Assembly: GCA_963726365.1 (NCBI GenBank)
Contig: CAVSCI010000003.1
Span: 557,934-621,933, forward strand
DNA: 64,000 nucleotides
Direction of reading: 5' to 3'
Source: JAABQG01 sp963726365
GTDB lineage: Bacteria > Pseudomonadota > Gammaproteobacteria > Burkholderiales > Burkholderiaceae_C
Shown here: positions 39,516 to 48,222 of the stretch, in pieces
How the letters are laid out: every line of letters begins with the position of its first letter
Numbering within the stretch: position 1 is the stretch's first letter
The notes under the pieces: generated by a model
Seen by the model: only the letters and a program-made list of their open reading frames with translations
Database searches by the model: none
Told to the model about the DNA's origin: nothing
Translations under genes and position numbers: made by a program

Positions 39516-40829
39516 TTAAGGTAATCGACCGCGCTCCCATGTGAGTCCCCCATCAAGCGAGCGTACGAGTAACCCTTGACCACCACCCAGAACGACCAGC
39601 TTGTGTCCGTCGGTACAACTCGCATCCAACTCAGAATTGCCGTTGCGCGGAAGTCCGGTATCTATGAGCCCCCAAGACTCGCCTCGATCCGTGGATCGTA
39701 GTATCTGACCATCGGCGACATAGGCAAGCAGCACCCCGCCGGCCAAGGTGACGATGGAGCGCGAGTACAGGTGACGGCTACCCGAGAGAACCGCGAATCC
39801 AGTCGCATGACCGCGCCACTCATCGCCTCCATTATCGGAAGTCCACCCTACCAGCGACTGACCATCTATAGAGATGGCAACCCAGCGCTTGTTGTCAAGA
39901 GCGGTGACGAGCTCGAAGGCCCCGTAAGCGTATCGATTGAACCTTCGGGCTTGCCACTTGCGCCCGCCGTCTGCCGAGAAAAAATAAAGCCGGTCACTTC
40001 CGGCGCACCCGTAGTTTATGAGCATCGGCCCATCCGGAGTGCCGATGATTTTGGGCATGCAGCTTCCCGTGCCAATTTGATCCATAGCAACGGACCACGT
40101 CTTTCCGCTGTCGTCGGACTCGACGACCATCGTGCGGTACGCCCCAAATGCCTTCAGTGGCGAGGTGGTCCAACCTACGGCGACCAAACGACCGCGGCCA
40201 TCAGTGCTCAGGGCAGAGAGGCTGTCAATTATCGGTAGCCGCGTCTCAGTCCAGGTCGTTCCCTGGTCATCCGAGGTGAGCAGCGCGGGCGACGGGGCTT
40301 TGCGAATTGTTGCCAAACGTCCGTTTCCGTCGACAACCACAAGAGGCGGCGGCCAGCCTATTGGGTCGCTCGATCCAACAGCAGGCAGGCGTGCGGGAAT
40401 TGGTGTCCAGGTTCGTCCTGAGTCCGTGGATTTTTTCCATCCCGCAAGCTGATAGGTCCAATCGAGTCCATCTTTATAACCTGTGACCAGCAGTGGCCGC
40501 TTCGGATCAGATTCGTCGCGGGGATCGGTGAAGAATCTGGGCGTAATGCCTCTTAGATCGCCGCCGCGCGTAGTCACCGACCAGGTTAACCCTCCATCGG
40601 GCGAGTGCAGAAGTGCTCCTTCCGTTTCCAGTATCTCACCAGGAACTCTCATTGATGCAGTCGCGACGACAGACTGGTCTGCATTGCAGTGCAGCTCGTG
40701 GATTTGAACCTTCTCACCGGAGATGGGGAGCTGCGGGGTGGCACACGCGGTCACCAACACGGCAATGAAAAATATGACGCCCGCTCTTTGGGCAATTTCA
40801 TTGGCGTGAGAATTTTGCAATGGGGTCAT
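39516..40829 (-). CDS. Lipoprotein with BNR/Asp-box beta-propeller (sialidase-like fold)
   Basis: 437 residues from the ATG at 40829. A hydrophobic signal with lipobox LVTAC places the mature protein as a lipid-anchored envelope protein. Seven canonical Asp boxes (S-x-D-x-G-x-x-W), for example SPDGGLTW, STDSGRTW, SDDSGKTW, STDRGESW, and one degenerate box (SDNGGDEW) indicate a six- to eight-bladed propeller as in sialidases and YCF48-like proteins. I see no sialidase FRIP motif or catalytic Arg triad, so enzymatic activity is doubtful. The DNA is visibly less GC-rich than its neighbours and flanked by non-coding DNA, suggesting transfer. Confidence 0.8.
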   Translation of the reverse strand: MTPLQNSHANEIAQRAGVIFFIAVLVTACATPQLPISGEKVQIHELHCNADQSVVATASMRVPGEILETEGALLHSPDGGLTWSVTTRGGDLRGITPRFFTDPRDESDPKRPLLVTGYKDGLDWTYQLAGWKKSTDSGRTWTPIPARLPAVGSSDPIGWPPPLVVVDGNGRLATIRKAPSPALLTSDDQGTTWTETRLPIIDSLSALSTDGRGRLVAVGWTTSPLKAFGAYRTMVVESDDSGKTWSVAMDQIGTGSCMPKIIGTPDGPMLINYGCAGSDRLYFFSADGGRKWQARRFNRYAYGAFELVTALDNKRWVAISIDGQSLVGWTSDNGGDEWRGHATGFAVLSGSRHLYSRSIVTLAGGVLLAYVADGQILRSTDRGESWGLIDTGLPRNGNSELDASCTDGHKLVVLGGGQGLLVRSLDGGLTWERGRLP

Positions 40830-41333
40830 CGCTTTCTGTGCTGGGTAGTCGATTGTCTGATCGCAGCCAGGAGGGTAACCGAACAGATCGACGATGCATT
40901 TCCGGTCAGAATGGAAACCAATATTGATGCAGGCTGGTGTCCGAGGACAGACTCTGTCCGAATGGGTCCATGCAATGTTGGCTGAGCGGGGATCGAAGTT
41001 GTCGGCCAAGTATCCGATGGCCACTACTTGATGGCTGCTTTCTACACAAGCTCAGGGCTCGCAAGAGGCGTGCGACCAAGTGGCGCCTGAACGGCAGCAA
41101 TCTGTTTGGCCCCGACACTGGGTATGCAGTTGTCAGCAGGCAGTTTTCAGTCTGAACCTGCCCGATAGGGTTTGCCGGTAAACGGCTCTTGATGGCCGTC
41201 AAGGTAAATCCGACGACCGACCGCGAACGGCAGCACTTGCCGCGTTTCAGACCATCGCGAATCCCAGTGGCCAGGCTCTTGGGGATCGATGGATGCCAGC
41301 TTCTGGATCAACCCAGAAGGCTTGCGCCCTCAA
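40830..41333. other. Non-coding flank of the beta-propeller gene
   Basis: About 500 bases with only short, unconvincing frames on both strands and more moderate GC than the rest of the window. I looked for transposase, integrase, attC-like ends and tRNA and saw none. A hairpin CGACCCTC-AAGG-GAGGGTCG occurs on the other side of the lipoprotein gene at 39441-39460, without a T-run. Confidence 0.4.
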
Positions 41334-41334
41334 C

Positions 41335-41360
41335 AAAAAAAGCGGCCGAAGCCGCTTTTT
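41335..41360 (-). terminator. Intrinsic terminator of the parvulin gene
   Basis: AGCGGC-CGAA-GCCGCT stem-loop flanked by A7 and T5, so it works in both directions. It lies 19 bases beyond the peptidyl-prolyl isomerase stop on the minus strand. Confidence 0.9.
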
Positions 41361-41378
41361 CAGTGACGGACGAACCGC

Positions 41379-42164
41379 CTATTCCACCTTGGCCTTGCCA
41401 CGCAGTTCATCCTGGTACTTGGCCAGCTTCTGCTGCTGCATCTGCTGGGCAATCTGCGGCTTGACCTGCTCGAACGGGGGCAGCTGGGCTTCGCGCACGT
41501 CATCGACGCGGATGATGTGGTAGCCGAACTGGGTCTTCACGGGCACGTCGGTCATCTGGCCCTTGCCGAGCTTGACCATGGCGGCAGAGAACTCGGGCAC
41601 GTAGCTGCCGGCATTGGCCCAGTCGAGATCGCCGCCATTGGCGCCGGAGCCCGGGTCCTTGGACGATTTCTTGGCGATATCCTCGAACTTCGCGCCTTTT
41701 TTCAGGCTGACGATGATGGCCTTGGCCTCGTCTTCCTTTTCCACCAGGATGTGGCGGGCCCGGTATTCCTTGCCGCCGTTGGCCGCGGCGAACTTGTCGT
41801 ACTCGGCCTTGACCTCGGCATCGCTGACCGGGTTTTTCTTCTGGAAATCCGCGAAAAGTTCACGGATCAGGATGGTCTGGCGCGCCAGCTCGATCTGGTT
41901 CCTGAAGTCGTCGGTGGCGTCCAGGCCGAGCTTGGTGGCCTCCTGCATGAAGATTTCACGGGCGACGACTTCGTCTTTCAGCTGGTTCTGCTGCTCGGGC
42001 GTCACCGGGCGGCCGGCGCGGGCCATCTGCTGCGCCAGGGCGTCCACGCGGGTTTTCGGGATCGGCTTGCCATTCACGATGGCCAGGTTCTGCGCCATCA
42101 CAGGGCTCGCCAGGGCGCCCAGAAGTGCGGCCGCCACGGCGGCGGACAGGAGTTGCTTTTTCAT
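41379..42164 (-). CDS. Periplasmic parvulin-type peptidyl-prolyl isomerase (PpiC/PrsA-like)
   Basis: 261 residues from the ATG at 42164, which has GAGGAAAAA upstream. A signal peptide ends at SPVMA-QN. A helical SurA_N-like chaperone region precedes the parvulin domain (YRARHILVEKEDEAKAI, then FEDIAKKSSKDPGSGANGG and FGYHIIRVDDV). It assists folding of exported proteins. A strong terminator follows. Upstream, a short repeat copy separates it from bolA. Confidence 0.93.
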   Translation of the reverse strand: MKKQLLSAAVAAALLGALASPVMAQNLAIVNGKPIPKTRVDALAQQMARAGRPVTPEQQNQLKDEVVAREIFMQEATKLGLDATDDFRNQIELARQTILIRELFADFQKKNPVSDAEVKAEYDKFAAANGGKEYRARHILVEKEDEAKAIIVSLKKGAKFEDIAKKSSKDPGSGANGGDLDWANAGSYVPEFSAAMVKLGKGQMTDVPVKTQFGYHIIRVDDVREAQLPPFEQVKPQIAQQMQQQKLAKYQDELRGKAKVE

Positions 42165-42204
42165 GGATTTTTCCTCAAGAGTCAGTGTCAGCCGGTCTCG
42201 GAAG

Positions 42205-42236
42205 GCTATCAAAAAAATAGCGACCCGAAGACGCTT
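42205..42236 (-). repeat. Shortened copy of the palindromic element between bolA and the parvulin gene
   Basis: On the minus strand AGCGTCTTCGGGTCGC runs directly into GCTATTTTTTTGATAGC, the two sharing the GC. It lacks the short spacer of the full copies. It starts just after the bolA stop. Confidence 0.6.
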
Positions 42237-42500
42237 TTATAGAACCTCTATCGCCAGGGCATGGACACCCTGATCGATAAAATCTTGCAGTGCATCATAC
42301 ACAAGGCGATGCTTGGCCACGCGGGCCTTTCCGGCAAACAGGGGCGATGCGATGCGCACCCGGAAATGGGTGCCAAAACCGGTGCCGTTGGCGCCAGCGT
42401 GCCCGGCGTGGGCGGCGCTTTCATCGATCACTTCGAGCTGCTGGGGCTGCAGCACATCGCGCAGGCGCTGTGCCATCTGTTCGGCAAGGGTGTTGGTCAT
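42237..42500 (-). CDS. bolA: BolA family protein
   Basis: 87-residue BolA/IbaG-type protein that forms Fe-S-bridged complexes with monothiol glutaredoxins and affects morphology and stress genes. It has the helix LEVIDESAAHAGHAG and the conserved HFRVRIASPLFAGKARVAKHRLVYDAL. It is 30 bases downstream of yciB, forming the tail of the selO-msrB-yciB-bolA minus-strand unit. Confidence 0.93.
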   Translation of the reverse strand: MTNTLAEQMAQRLRDVLQPQQLEVIDESAAHAGHAGANGTGFGTHFRVRIASPLFAGKARVAKHRLVYDALQDFIDQGVHALAIEVL

Positions 42501-42530
42501 GGGAGCGCTTTTTGCAGCAGGGCAAGGAAA

Positions 42531-43076
42531 TCAGGAAGTGCCGGGTGGTTCGTCAGGCTTGAGGTGTCGCGAGATGTAGACGCCCTGGGCCAGGATGAAG
42601 ACCAATGGAAAGGCGTAGCCCCAGAGCTTGAAGTTGACCCAGTCTTCGGTGCTGTAGTTGGCCGCCACGTAGCCGTTGATGGCGGCCATGAACGCGCAAT
42701 ACCAGACCCAGGCGACATTCAGCCGGTGCCAGACCGGGTTGGGCAGGGTCAGCTGGCTCCCCAGCAGGGCCTTCAGGTAGTTCTTGCGCAGAACCCACAA
42801 GGCCACGGCGAGTGCGAGGCCCATGGCGGCATAGAGCACCGTGGGCTTCCACTTGATGAAGCGGTCGTCCTGCAGGGTGAGCGTGAGCGTGCCAAAGATC
42901 AGCACCAGCGCCAGCGTCACTTTGTGCATGGTCTGCAGCTTGCGGTCGATGGCGTACATCGCGGCCATTTGCACCACGGTGGCCGCCATCAGCACGGCCG
43001 TGCCCACGTAGATGCCGTAGAACTTGTAGGCGGCGAAAAACAGCAGGATGGGAAAGAAGTCGAGGAAGATTTTCAT
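42531..43076 (-). CDS. yciB: Inner-membrane septation protein A (YciB)
   Basis: 181-residue membrane protein with five or six hydrophobic segments. It opens with MKIFLDFFPILLFFAAYKFYG, the family's near-invariant N-terminus, and contains WVNFKLWGYAFPLVFILAQG. It is involved in envelope integrity and cell division in Enterobacteria. The ATG overlaps the msrB stop (ATGA). Confidence 0.95.
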   Translation of the reverse strand: MKIFLDFFPILLFFAAYKFYGIYVGTAVLMAATVVQMAAMYAIDRKLQTMHKVTLALVLIFGTLTLTLQDDRFIKWKPTVLYAAMGLALAVALWVLRKNYLKALLGSQLTLPNPVWHRLNVAWVWYCAFMAAINGYVAANYSTEDWVNFKLWGYAFPLVFILAQGVYISRHLKPDEPPGTS

Positions 43077-43499
43077 GAATCGCCGGGGTCAGCCTCAGGT
43101 TGCGCAGGCTTGAAGTCTAGCGAAGCCGAGTTCATGCAGTAGCGCAGGCCGGTGGGCGCGGGGCCGTCGTCGAAGACGTGGCCGAGGTGGGCGCCGCATT
43201 GGGCGCACAGGGTTTCGGTGCGCGTCCAACCGTGGCTGCGGTCCACGCGCTCCTCGATCGCACCGGGTTCGGCGGCCTTTGAAAAGCTCGGCCAGCCACA
43301 GCCGGCGTCGAACTTGGTGTCGGAATCGAAGAGTCTTGGCGCCGCAGCAGATGCAGGCATAGCGCCCCCGCGACCACTCGTTCTCGTACTTGCCGGTGAA
43401 CGGGCGCTCGGTGGCGGCGTGGCGGGTGACCTCGAAGGCCACGGGTTCGGCGCCTTTTTCGGCCAGCAAGGCTTTCCATTCGGCATCGGTTTTGTTCAT
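43073..43499 (-). pseudogene. msrB: Peptide-methionine (R)-S-oxide reductase, frameshifted as written
   Basis: MsrB repairs methionine-R-sulfoxide. The zinc-site cysteines are in ACICCGAK and ETLCAQCGAHLGHVF, and the catalytic Cys is in RYCMNSASLDF. An extra base near 43334 splits the protein between GAK and LFDSDTKFDAGCGWPSF; removing it restores about 141 residues, the normal size. Both ends overlap neighbours by four bases: its ATG overlaps the selO stop and its stop overlaps the yciB start. Such tight coupling argues for a functional gene and a sequencing error. Confidence 0.9.
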
Positions 43500-44989
43500 G
43501 ATGAGCAACTGATAGAGATGGTGGACGCCCAGTCGGGCGGGAAGCCGGCCAGCGCTTCGCTGTCGGGGTGTTCGTCAAACGGGCGCTCCAGCAGGCTCAG
43601 AAGCCGCGCTACACCCGTGAAGTCCTTGTCTTTGGCCGCGCGGATGGCTTCTTCGCCCAGATGGTTGCGCAAAACATACTTGGGATTGGTTTTAAGCATC
43701 AGATTGGCACCATTCCAGCGTGGAACAGTCGCCATTCGCTCTGAATATTGTAGCATCCAGGCGTCGATGGCGGGGCGGTCCAGGAACAGGTCGCGCACCG
43801 GCGCCACCGCGTCACCGGCGACGTGCCGGCTCAGGCGCCGCCAGAAGATGGTGTAGTCCACCCGGTCTTGCGCCAGCAGCTTGAGAATCGTTTCGATCAG
43901 TTCACGGTCCTGCGGCTGGGCATCGGGCAGCCCCAGTTTGGCGCGCATCCGGGCCTCGAGTTCGCTGGGAAAAATCGCCTTGAACGGTTCCAGAGCGGCC
44001 ATCGCCACGTCAGGCTCACCAATCAGCGGCAGCAGGGCCTGCCCCAGGCAAAACAGGTTCCAGTAGGCGATGTTGGGCTGGCGGTTGTAGGCGTAGCGGC
44101 CCTGCGGGTCCGAATGGTTGCAGATGTGGCCCGGGTCGAAGGCGTCGAGGAACTGGAACGGACCGTAGTCGATCGTCAGGCCCAGGATGCTCATGTTGTC
44201 GGTGTTCATGACGCCGTGGCAAAAGCCCACCGCCTGCCACTGCGCCACCATGGCGGCGGTGCGCGCGCTCACCGCTTCAAGCAGGGCGGCGTAGGGGTTG
44301 CCGCCATAAAGGGGCGTTTGCCTACACTCGGGGTAGAACCCGTCGATCACGAAATCAGCCAGCGCCTTGAGCTCGTCGTGCCGGCCACCGTGGGAGAAAT
44401 GCTCGAAGTGGCCGAAACGGATGAAGCTGGGCGCCACCCGGGTCACCACGGCCGCCGTTTCCAGCGCCTCGCGGTAGACCTCTTCGTCGGAACCCGTCAC
44501 GCACAGGGCACGGCTGGTGGGGATGCCCAGGCCCTGCATGGCTTCGCTGCACAGGAATTCGCGGATGCTGGAGCGCAGCACGGCCCGCCCATCGCCCATG
44601 CGGGAGTAGGGCGTCAGGCCGCTGCCTTTGAGTTGAAGTTCGAGCCCTGCGCCCTCAGGCGTGACGACCTCACCGAGCAGGATGGCGCGTCCGTCGCCCA
44701 GTTGTCCGGCCCAGTGGCCGAACTGGTGCCCGCTGTACACGCTGGCCAGGGGCGCGCTGCCGGACAGGGGAAGATTGCCGGTGAACACTTCCAGCGCCGC
44801 GCTGGAGGCCATCCATTCTTCGGGAAGACCGAGTTCGCGCGCCACGGCCCGGCTGCGTCCGACCCAGTAGGGCGCCGGCAGAGGCTGCGGTGCCAGGCGT
44901 GTGAAGAAGGCCGGCCCAAGCGCGGCAAAGCGGTGGTTCCAGCGCAGGCCGCCATCCACGGCCAACGGTCCATCAACCAAGGTGTTCAT
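43496..44989 (-). CDS. selO: Protein adenylyltransferase SelO (YdiU)
   Basis: Pseudokinase-fold enzyme that AMPylates proteins such as glutaredoxin during redox stress. Conserved blocks include YSGHQFGHWAGQLGDGRAILLGE, which contains the nucleotide-binding region, then LELQLKGSGLTPYSR and HGVMNTDNMSILGLTIDYGPF, with the DxD-like metal site. The C-terminal SCSS carries the conserved Cys found at the selenocysteine position in animals. I chose the ATG at 44989 (MNTLVDGPL). A repeat copy is embedded antisense at 43714-43758. The stop overlaps msrB. Confidence 0.94.
   Translation of the reverse strand: MNTLVDGPLAVDGGLRWNHRFAALGPAFFTRLAPQPLPAPYWVGRSRAVARELGLPEEWMASSAALEVFTGNLPLSGSAPLASVYSGHQFGHWAGQLGDGRAILLGEVVTPEGAGLELQLKGSGLTPYSRMGDGRAVLRSSIREFLCSEAMQGLGIPTSRALCVTGSDEEVYREALETAAVVTRVAPSFIRFGHFEHFSHGGRHDELKALADFVIDGFYPECRQTPLYGGNPYAALLEAVSARTAAMVAQWQAVGFCHGVMNTDNMSILGLTIDYGPFQFLDAFDPGHICNHSDPQGRYAYNRQPNIAYWNLFCLGQALLPLIGEPDVAMAALEPFKAIFPSELEARMRAKLGLPDAQPQDRELIETILKLLAQDRVDYTIFWRRLSRHVAGDAVAPVRDLFLDRPAIDAWMLQYSERMATVPRWNGANLMLKTNPKYVLRNHLGEEAIRAAKDKDFTGVARLLSLLERPFDEHPDSEALAGFPPDWASTISISCSS
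43714..43758 (+). repeat. 45-base palindromic element, copy within selO
   Basis: Begins TCCAGCGTGGAACAGTCGC and includes GCTCTGAATATTGTAGC, a degraded palindrome. It is antisense to selO and translated as YSERMATVPRWNG, just before the conserved NPKYVLRN block. It matches the purL copy at 32 of 44 positions without gaps. Confidence 0.68.
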
Positions 44990-45142
44990 ACAGGTATTGT
45001 CCCAAGCCGGCAGCAAACTTGGGTGCATTGGGGGCTTTTTCGAGTTTGTCCGCCGCGCGACGGCCGGCGCCCAGGCATCGGCAACGGAGGGCTATCATCG
45101 CCTTTTTTGTCGCAGGTTTACCGTAAAAGAGGAGTTGTTGCC

Positions 45143-46771
45143 ATGCTGGGTTTGATGCAAGACCATCCGTTGCTGATTTCTTCACTGATCGAATTCGCCG
45201 AGCGCCACCATGGCGAAGGTGAGATCGTTTCTCGCCGCGTCGAGGGCGACCTGCACCGATACACCTACAAGGACGTCGCGAGGCGTGCGCGCCAGGTGGC
45301 CAACGCCCTCGACAGCCTGCACCTCGGGTTCAGTGACCGGGTTGCCACCCTGGCCTGGAACGGCTACCGCCACCTGGAACTCTATTTTGGCGTCAGCGGC
45401 TCGGGCCGGGTGCTGCACACGCTCAATCCGCGCCTGCATCCCGACCAGATCGCCTGGATCGCCAACCACGCCGAAGACACGGTGCTGTGCTTTGACATGA
45501 GCTTCCTGCCCATCGTCAAGGCCATTCAAGGCAAGGCCACGACCATCAAGCACTACGTGGCGCTGTGCGATGCCGACAAACTTCCGGCAGACAGCGGCAT
45601 TCCCGGACTGATGAGCTACGAGGCGTGGATCGGCGCGAAGTCCTCCCGTTACCAGTGGCCCGTCTTTGACGAGAACTCCGCGTCCAGCATGTGCTACACC
45701 AGCGGTACCACGGGCAATCCCAAGGCCGCGCTCTACAGTCACCGGTCCACCATGCTGCATGCGCTGGCGGGCGCCTTGCCGGATGCCCTCAGCATGAGCG
45801 CCCGTGACTGCGTGTTGCCGGTGGTGCCCATGTTCCACGTCAATGCCTGGGGCCTGCCGTATTCCGCGGCCATGACCGGCGCCAAACTGGTGTTCCCGGG
45901 CCCCGCCATGGACGGCAAGTCGATCTACGAGTTGATCGAAGCGGAGAAAGTCAGCTTTGCGGCTGGCGTGCCGACGGTGTGGCAGATGATGCTGGGCCAC
46001 ATGCAGGCGGGCAAGCTGCGTTTCTCGACCCTCAAGCGCACCGTGATCGGCGGCTCCGCCTGCCCTCCGGCCATGATCACCGCTTTCAACGACGAGTACA
46101 GCGTCGAGGTGCTGCACGCCTGGGGCATGACGGAGATGTCGCCACTGGGCACGGTATGCACCCTGAAGAACAAGCACCTGCGCATGTCATCCGGGGAAAA
46201 GATGAAGGTCCGCCTCAAGCAGGGGCGCGGCATCTTCGGCGTGGACATGAAAATTGTCGATCCAGAGGGCAAGGAACTGCCCTGGGATGGCAAGGCCTAT
46301 GGCGACCTGATGGTCAAGGGCCCCTGGATCATCAGCAACTACTTCAAGGGTGAGGGCGGTTCGCCACTGGTCGATGGCTGGTTTCCCACGGGCGACGTGG
46401 CAACCATTGACGCCGATGGCTACATGCAGATCACCGACCGGAGCAAGGACGTGATCAAGTCGGGTGGTGAATGGATCAGTTCGATCGACGTGGAAAACGT
46501 CGCGATGGCCCACCCGGCCGTGGCCATGGCCGCCTGTATCGGCATGAAGCACCCCAAGTGGGACGAACGCCCCATCATTGCGGTGATGAAAAAACCGGGT
46601 GCTGAGGTGACGCGCGAGGAACTGCTGGCGTTCTACGAAGGCAAGACCGCCAAGTGGCAGATTCCTGACGACGTGGTGTTCGTCGACGCGATTCCATTGG
46701 GCGGCACGGGCAAGATGATGAAGACCAGGTTGCGTGAAATGCTGAAGGATTACAAGCTACCCGGGCTTTGA
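45143..46771 (+). CDS. Medium/long-chain fatty acid-CoA ligase
   Basis: 542-residue ANL-superfamily adenylate-forming enzyme that activates carboxylic acids to CoA thioesters. P-loop-like motif YTSGTTGNPKAALYSHRS, motif WGMTEMSP, GWFPTGDVATIDADGYM and the C-terminal catalytic Lys in GGTGKMMKTRLRE are all present. The ATG at 45143 has AGAGGAG 8 bases upstream; the open frame extends far upstream but only as antisense of selO. It begins the plus-strand catabolic block and probably supplies acyl-CoA to the beta-oxidation genes after the transporter. Chain length cannot be read from the sequence. Confidence 0.92.
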   Translation: MLGLMQDHPLLISSLIEFAERHHGEGEIVSRRVEGDLHRYTYKDVARRARQVANALDSLHLGFSDRVATLAWNGYRHLELYFGVSGSGRVLHTLNPRLHPDQIAWIANHAEDTVLCFDMSFLPIVKAIQGKATTIKHYVALCDADKLPADSGIPGLMSYEAWIGAKSSRYQWPVFDENSASSMCYTSGTTGNPKAALYSHRSTMLHALAGALPDALSMSARDCVLPVVPMFHVNAWGLPYSAAMTGAKLVFPGPAMDGKSIYELIEAEKVSFAAGVPTVWQMMLGHMQAGKLRFSTLKRTVIGGSACPPAMITAFNDEYSVEVLHAWGMTEMSPLGTVCTLKNKHLRMSSGEKMKVRLKQGRGIFGVDMKIVDPEGKELPWDGKAYGDLMVKGPWIISNYFKGEGGSPLVDGWFPTGDVATIDADGYMQITDRSKDVIKSGGEWISSIDVENVAMAHPAVAMAACIGMKHPKWDERPIIAVMKKPGAEVTREELLAFYEGKTAKWQIPDDVVFVDAIPLGGTGKMMKTRLREMLKDYKLPGL

Positions 46772-46903
46772 CATCCGTCAGTTTCCCGGGGGTATTGCCG
46801 TTCGGACAGTCGCGCGGGTGATAGTTCCTAGGGCATTCCCTGAGCGCTGCAGCGCACAAAAATCGTACCCTCTGTGTTGTTCTTATCCACAGGAGACACC
46901 CGA

Positions 46904-48139
46904 ATGAGATTTTCAGTGAAATTGGTTGCACTGGCCGCCATGGCCGCCAGTCTGGGTACCGCTTACGCCCAGAAGGGCGAAGTTGTGAAGATGGTTCGCA
47001 TTGATCCCCTGACGGGTCTGCTGGGTCCGGTGGGCGTGAGTCAGGCCAAGGGCTACCAGTTCTTTGCCGAGAAGTTCAGTGGCGCGGGCAATCCGGCGGG
47101 CGTGAAGTTTGAAGTCACCCCCATTGACAACAAGCTCAGCCCCGCAGAGAGCCTGAATGCCCTGAAGGCCGCCATTGACGGCGGTGCGCGTTACATCATC
47201 CAGGGCAATGGCTCCTCGGTGGCATTGGCGCTGTCGGATGCGGTCACGAAGCACAACGAGCGCAATCCGGGCAAGGAAGTGCTGTATCTCAATGATTCGG
47301 CGGTGGACCCGGACCTGACCAACAGCAAATGCAGCTACTGGCACTTCCGCTTCGACGCAGACACCACCATGAAGATGGAAGCCATGTCGAGCTTCATGGT
47401 GGATCAGAAGGACATCCAGAAGGTTTACCTGCTGAACCAGAACTATTCCCATGGCGTGCAGGTCGCCAAGTACGCCAAGGAAACTCTGGCGCGCAAGCGT
47501 CCGGACATCAAGATCGTGGGTGAAGACCTGCATCCGCTGGCGCAGACGCGCGACTTCGCGCCCTACATCGCCAAGATCAAGGCCTCGGGTGCCGACACTG
47601 TGATCACCGGCAACTGGGGCTCAGACCTCTCGTTGCTGGTCAAGGCTGCCAATGAAGGCGGCTATACCGGCAAGTTCTTCACCTACTACGCAGGCGTCAC
47701 CGGCACGCCCACTGCCCTGGGCACCAACGGCGCGGGCCGGGTCTACCAGATCGCTTACAACCACTACAACATGGGTGGACAGATGGGCAAGTGGCAGGAT
47801 GAGTTCAAGAAGAAGTACAACGACGATTTCTACACAGGCTCCACGATCCGAATTTTCGAGACACTGGGCGCCGCGATGGCCAAGGCCAAATCGACGGATC
47901 CGGTGAAGGTGGCGGCCGCGCTGGAAGGCATCCGGGTCCAGAGCTTCAATGGCGAAGTCGAAATGCGCAAGGCGGACCACCAGTTGCAGCAGCCGCTGTA
48001 CATGACGGTCTGGGACAAGGCCAGCCCGAAGTTCCCCTACAGCCCGGAGAACACCGGCATGACCCTGGTGCCGCTCAAGGAGTACCCCAACTACGTGTCA
48101 AGTACCCCAACCAGCTGCCAGATGAAGCGCCCCTCCTGA
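46904..48139 (+). CDS. ABC transporter substrate-binding protein (Leu/Ile/Val-binding family)
   Basis: 411 residues. The signal peptide ends at GTAYA-QKGEVV. The mature protein has the type I periplasmic-binding fold of LivJ relatives (VRIDPLTGLLGPVGVSQAKG near the N-terminus and YLLNQNYSHGVQVAKYAKE in the middle). AGGAGA precedes the ATG by 7 bases. It is the first gene of the importer operon, followed by a terminator-like hairpin and livHMGF. Given flanking acyl-CoA genes, the ligand could be an organic acid rather than an amino acid, but this is inference. Confidence 0.92.
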   Translation: MRFSVKLVALAAMAASLGTAYAQKGEVVKMVRIDPLTGLLGPVGVSQAKGYQFFAEKFSGAGNPAGVKFEVTPIDNKLSPAESLNALKAAIDGGARYIIQGNGSSVALALSDAVTKHNERNPGKEVLYLNDSAVDPDLTNSKCSYWHFRFDADTTMKMEAMSSFMVDQKDIQKVYLLNQNYSHGVQVAKYAKETLARKRPDIKIVGEDLHPLAQTRDFAPYIAKIKASGADTVITGNWGSDLSLLVKAANEGGYTGKFFTYYAGVTGTPTALGTNGAGRVYQIAYNHYNMGGQMGKWQDEFKKKYNDDFYTGSTIRIFETLGAAMAKAKSTDPVKVAAALEGIRVQSFNGEVEMRKADHQLQQPLYMTVWDKASPKFPYSPENTGMTLVPLKEYPNYVSSTPTSCQMKRPS

Positions 48140-48158
48140 TCCAGGCGGGTTGACGCTG

Positions 48159-48196
48159 GAGCCCGAACGGGTACACCGTATCGGGCTCTTTCTTTT
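48159..48196 (+). terminator. Terminator-like hairpin between binding protein and livH
   Basis: 8-bp stem GAGCCCGA/TCGGGCTC with a 14-base loop, followed by TTTCTTTT. Inside an apparent operon this would let most transcripts stop after the binding-protein gene and fewer read into livHMGF. Confidence 0.75.
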
Positions 48197-48222
48197 ATTG
48201 CCGGTTTGGAAGGACAGTCGGA

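Noticed and set aside
40830..41333. Integron cassette flank (attC) beside the lipoprotein gene
   Set aside because: No GTTRRRY/RYYYAAC core pair or attC-like stem was found.
43823..45142. Long N-terminal extension of the acyl-CoA ligase frame
   Set aside because: The extension is the antisense of selO; the ATG at 45143 has a good ribosome-binding site and the family's N-terminus.
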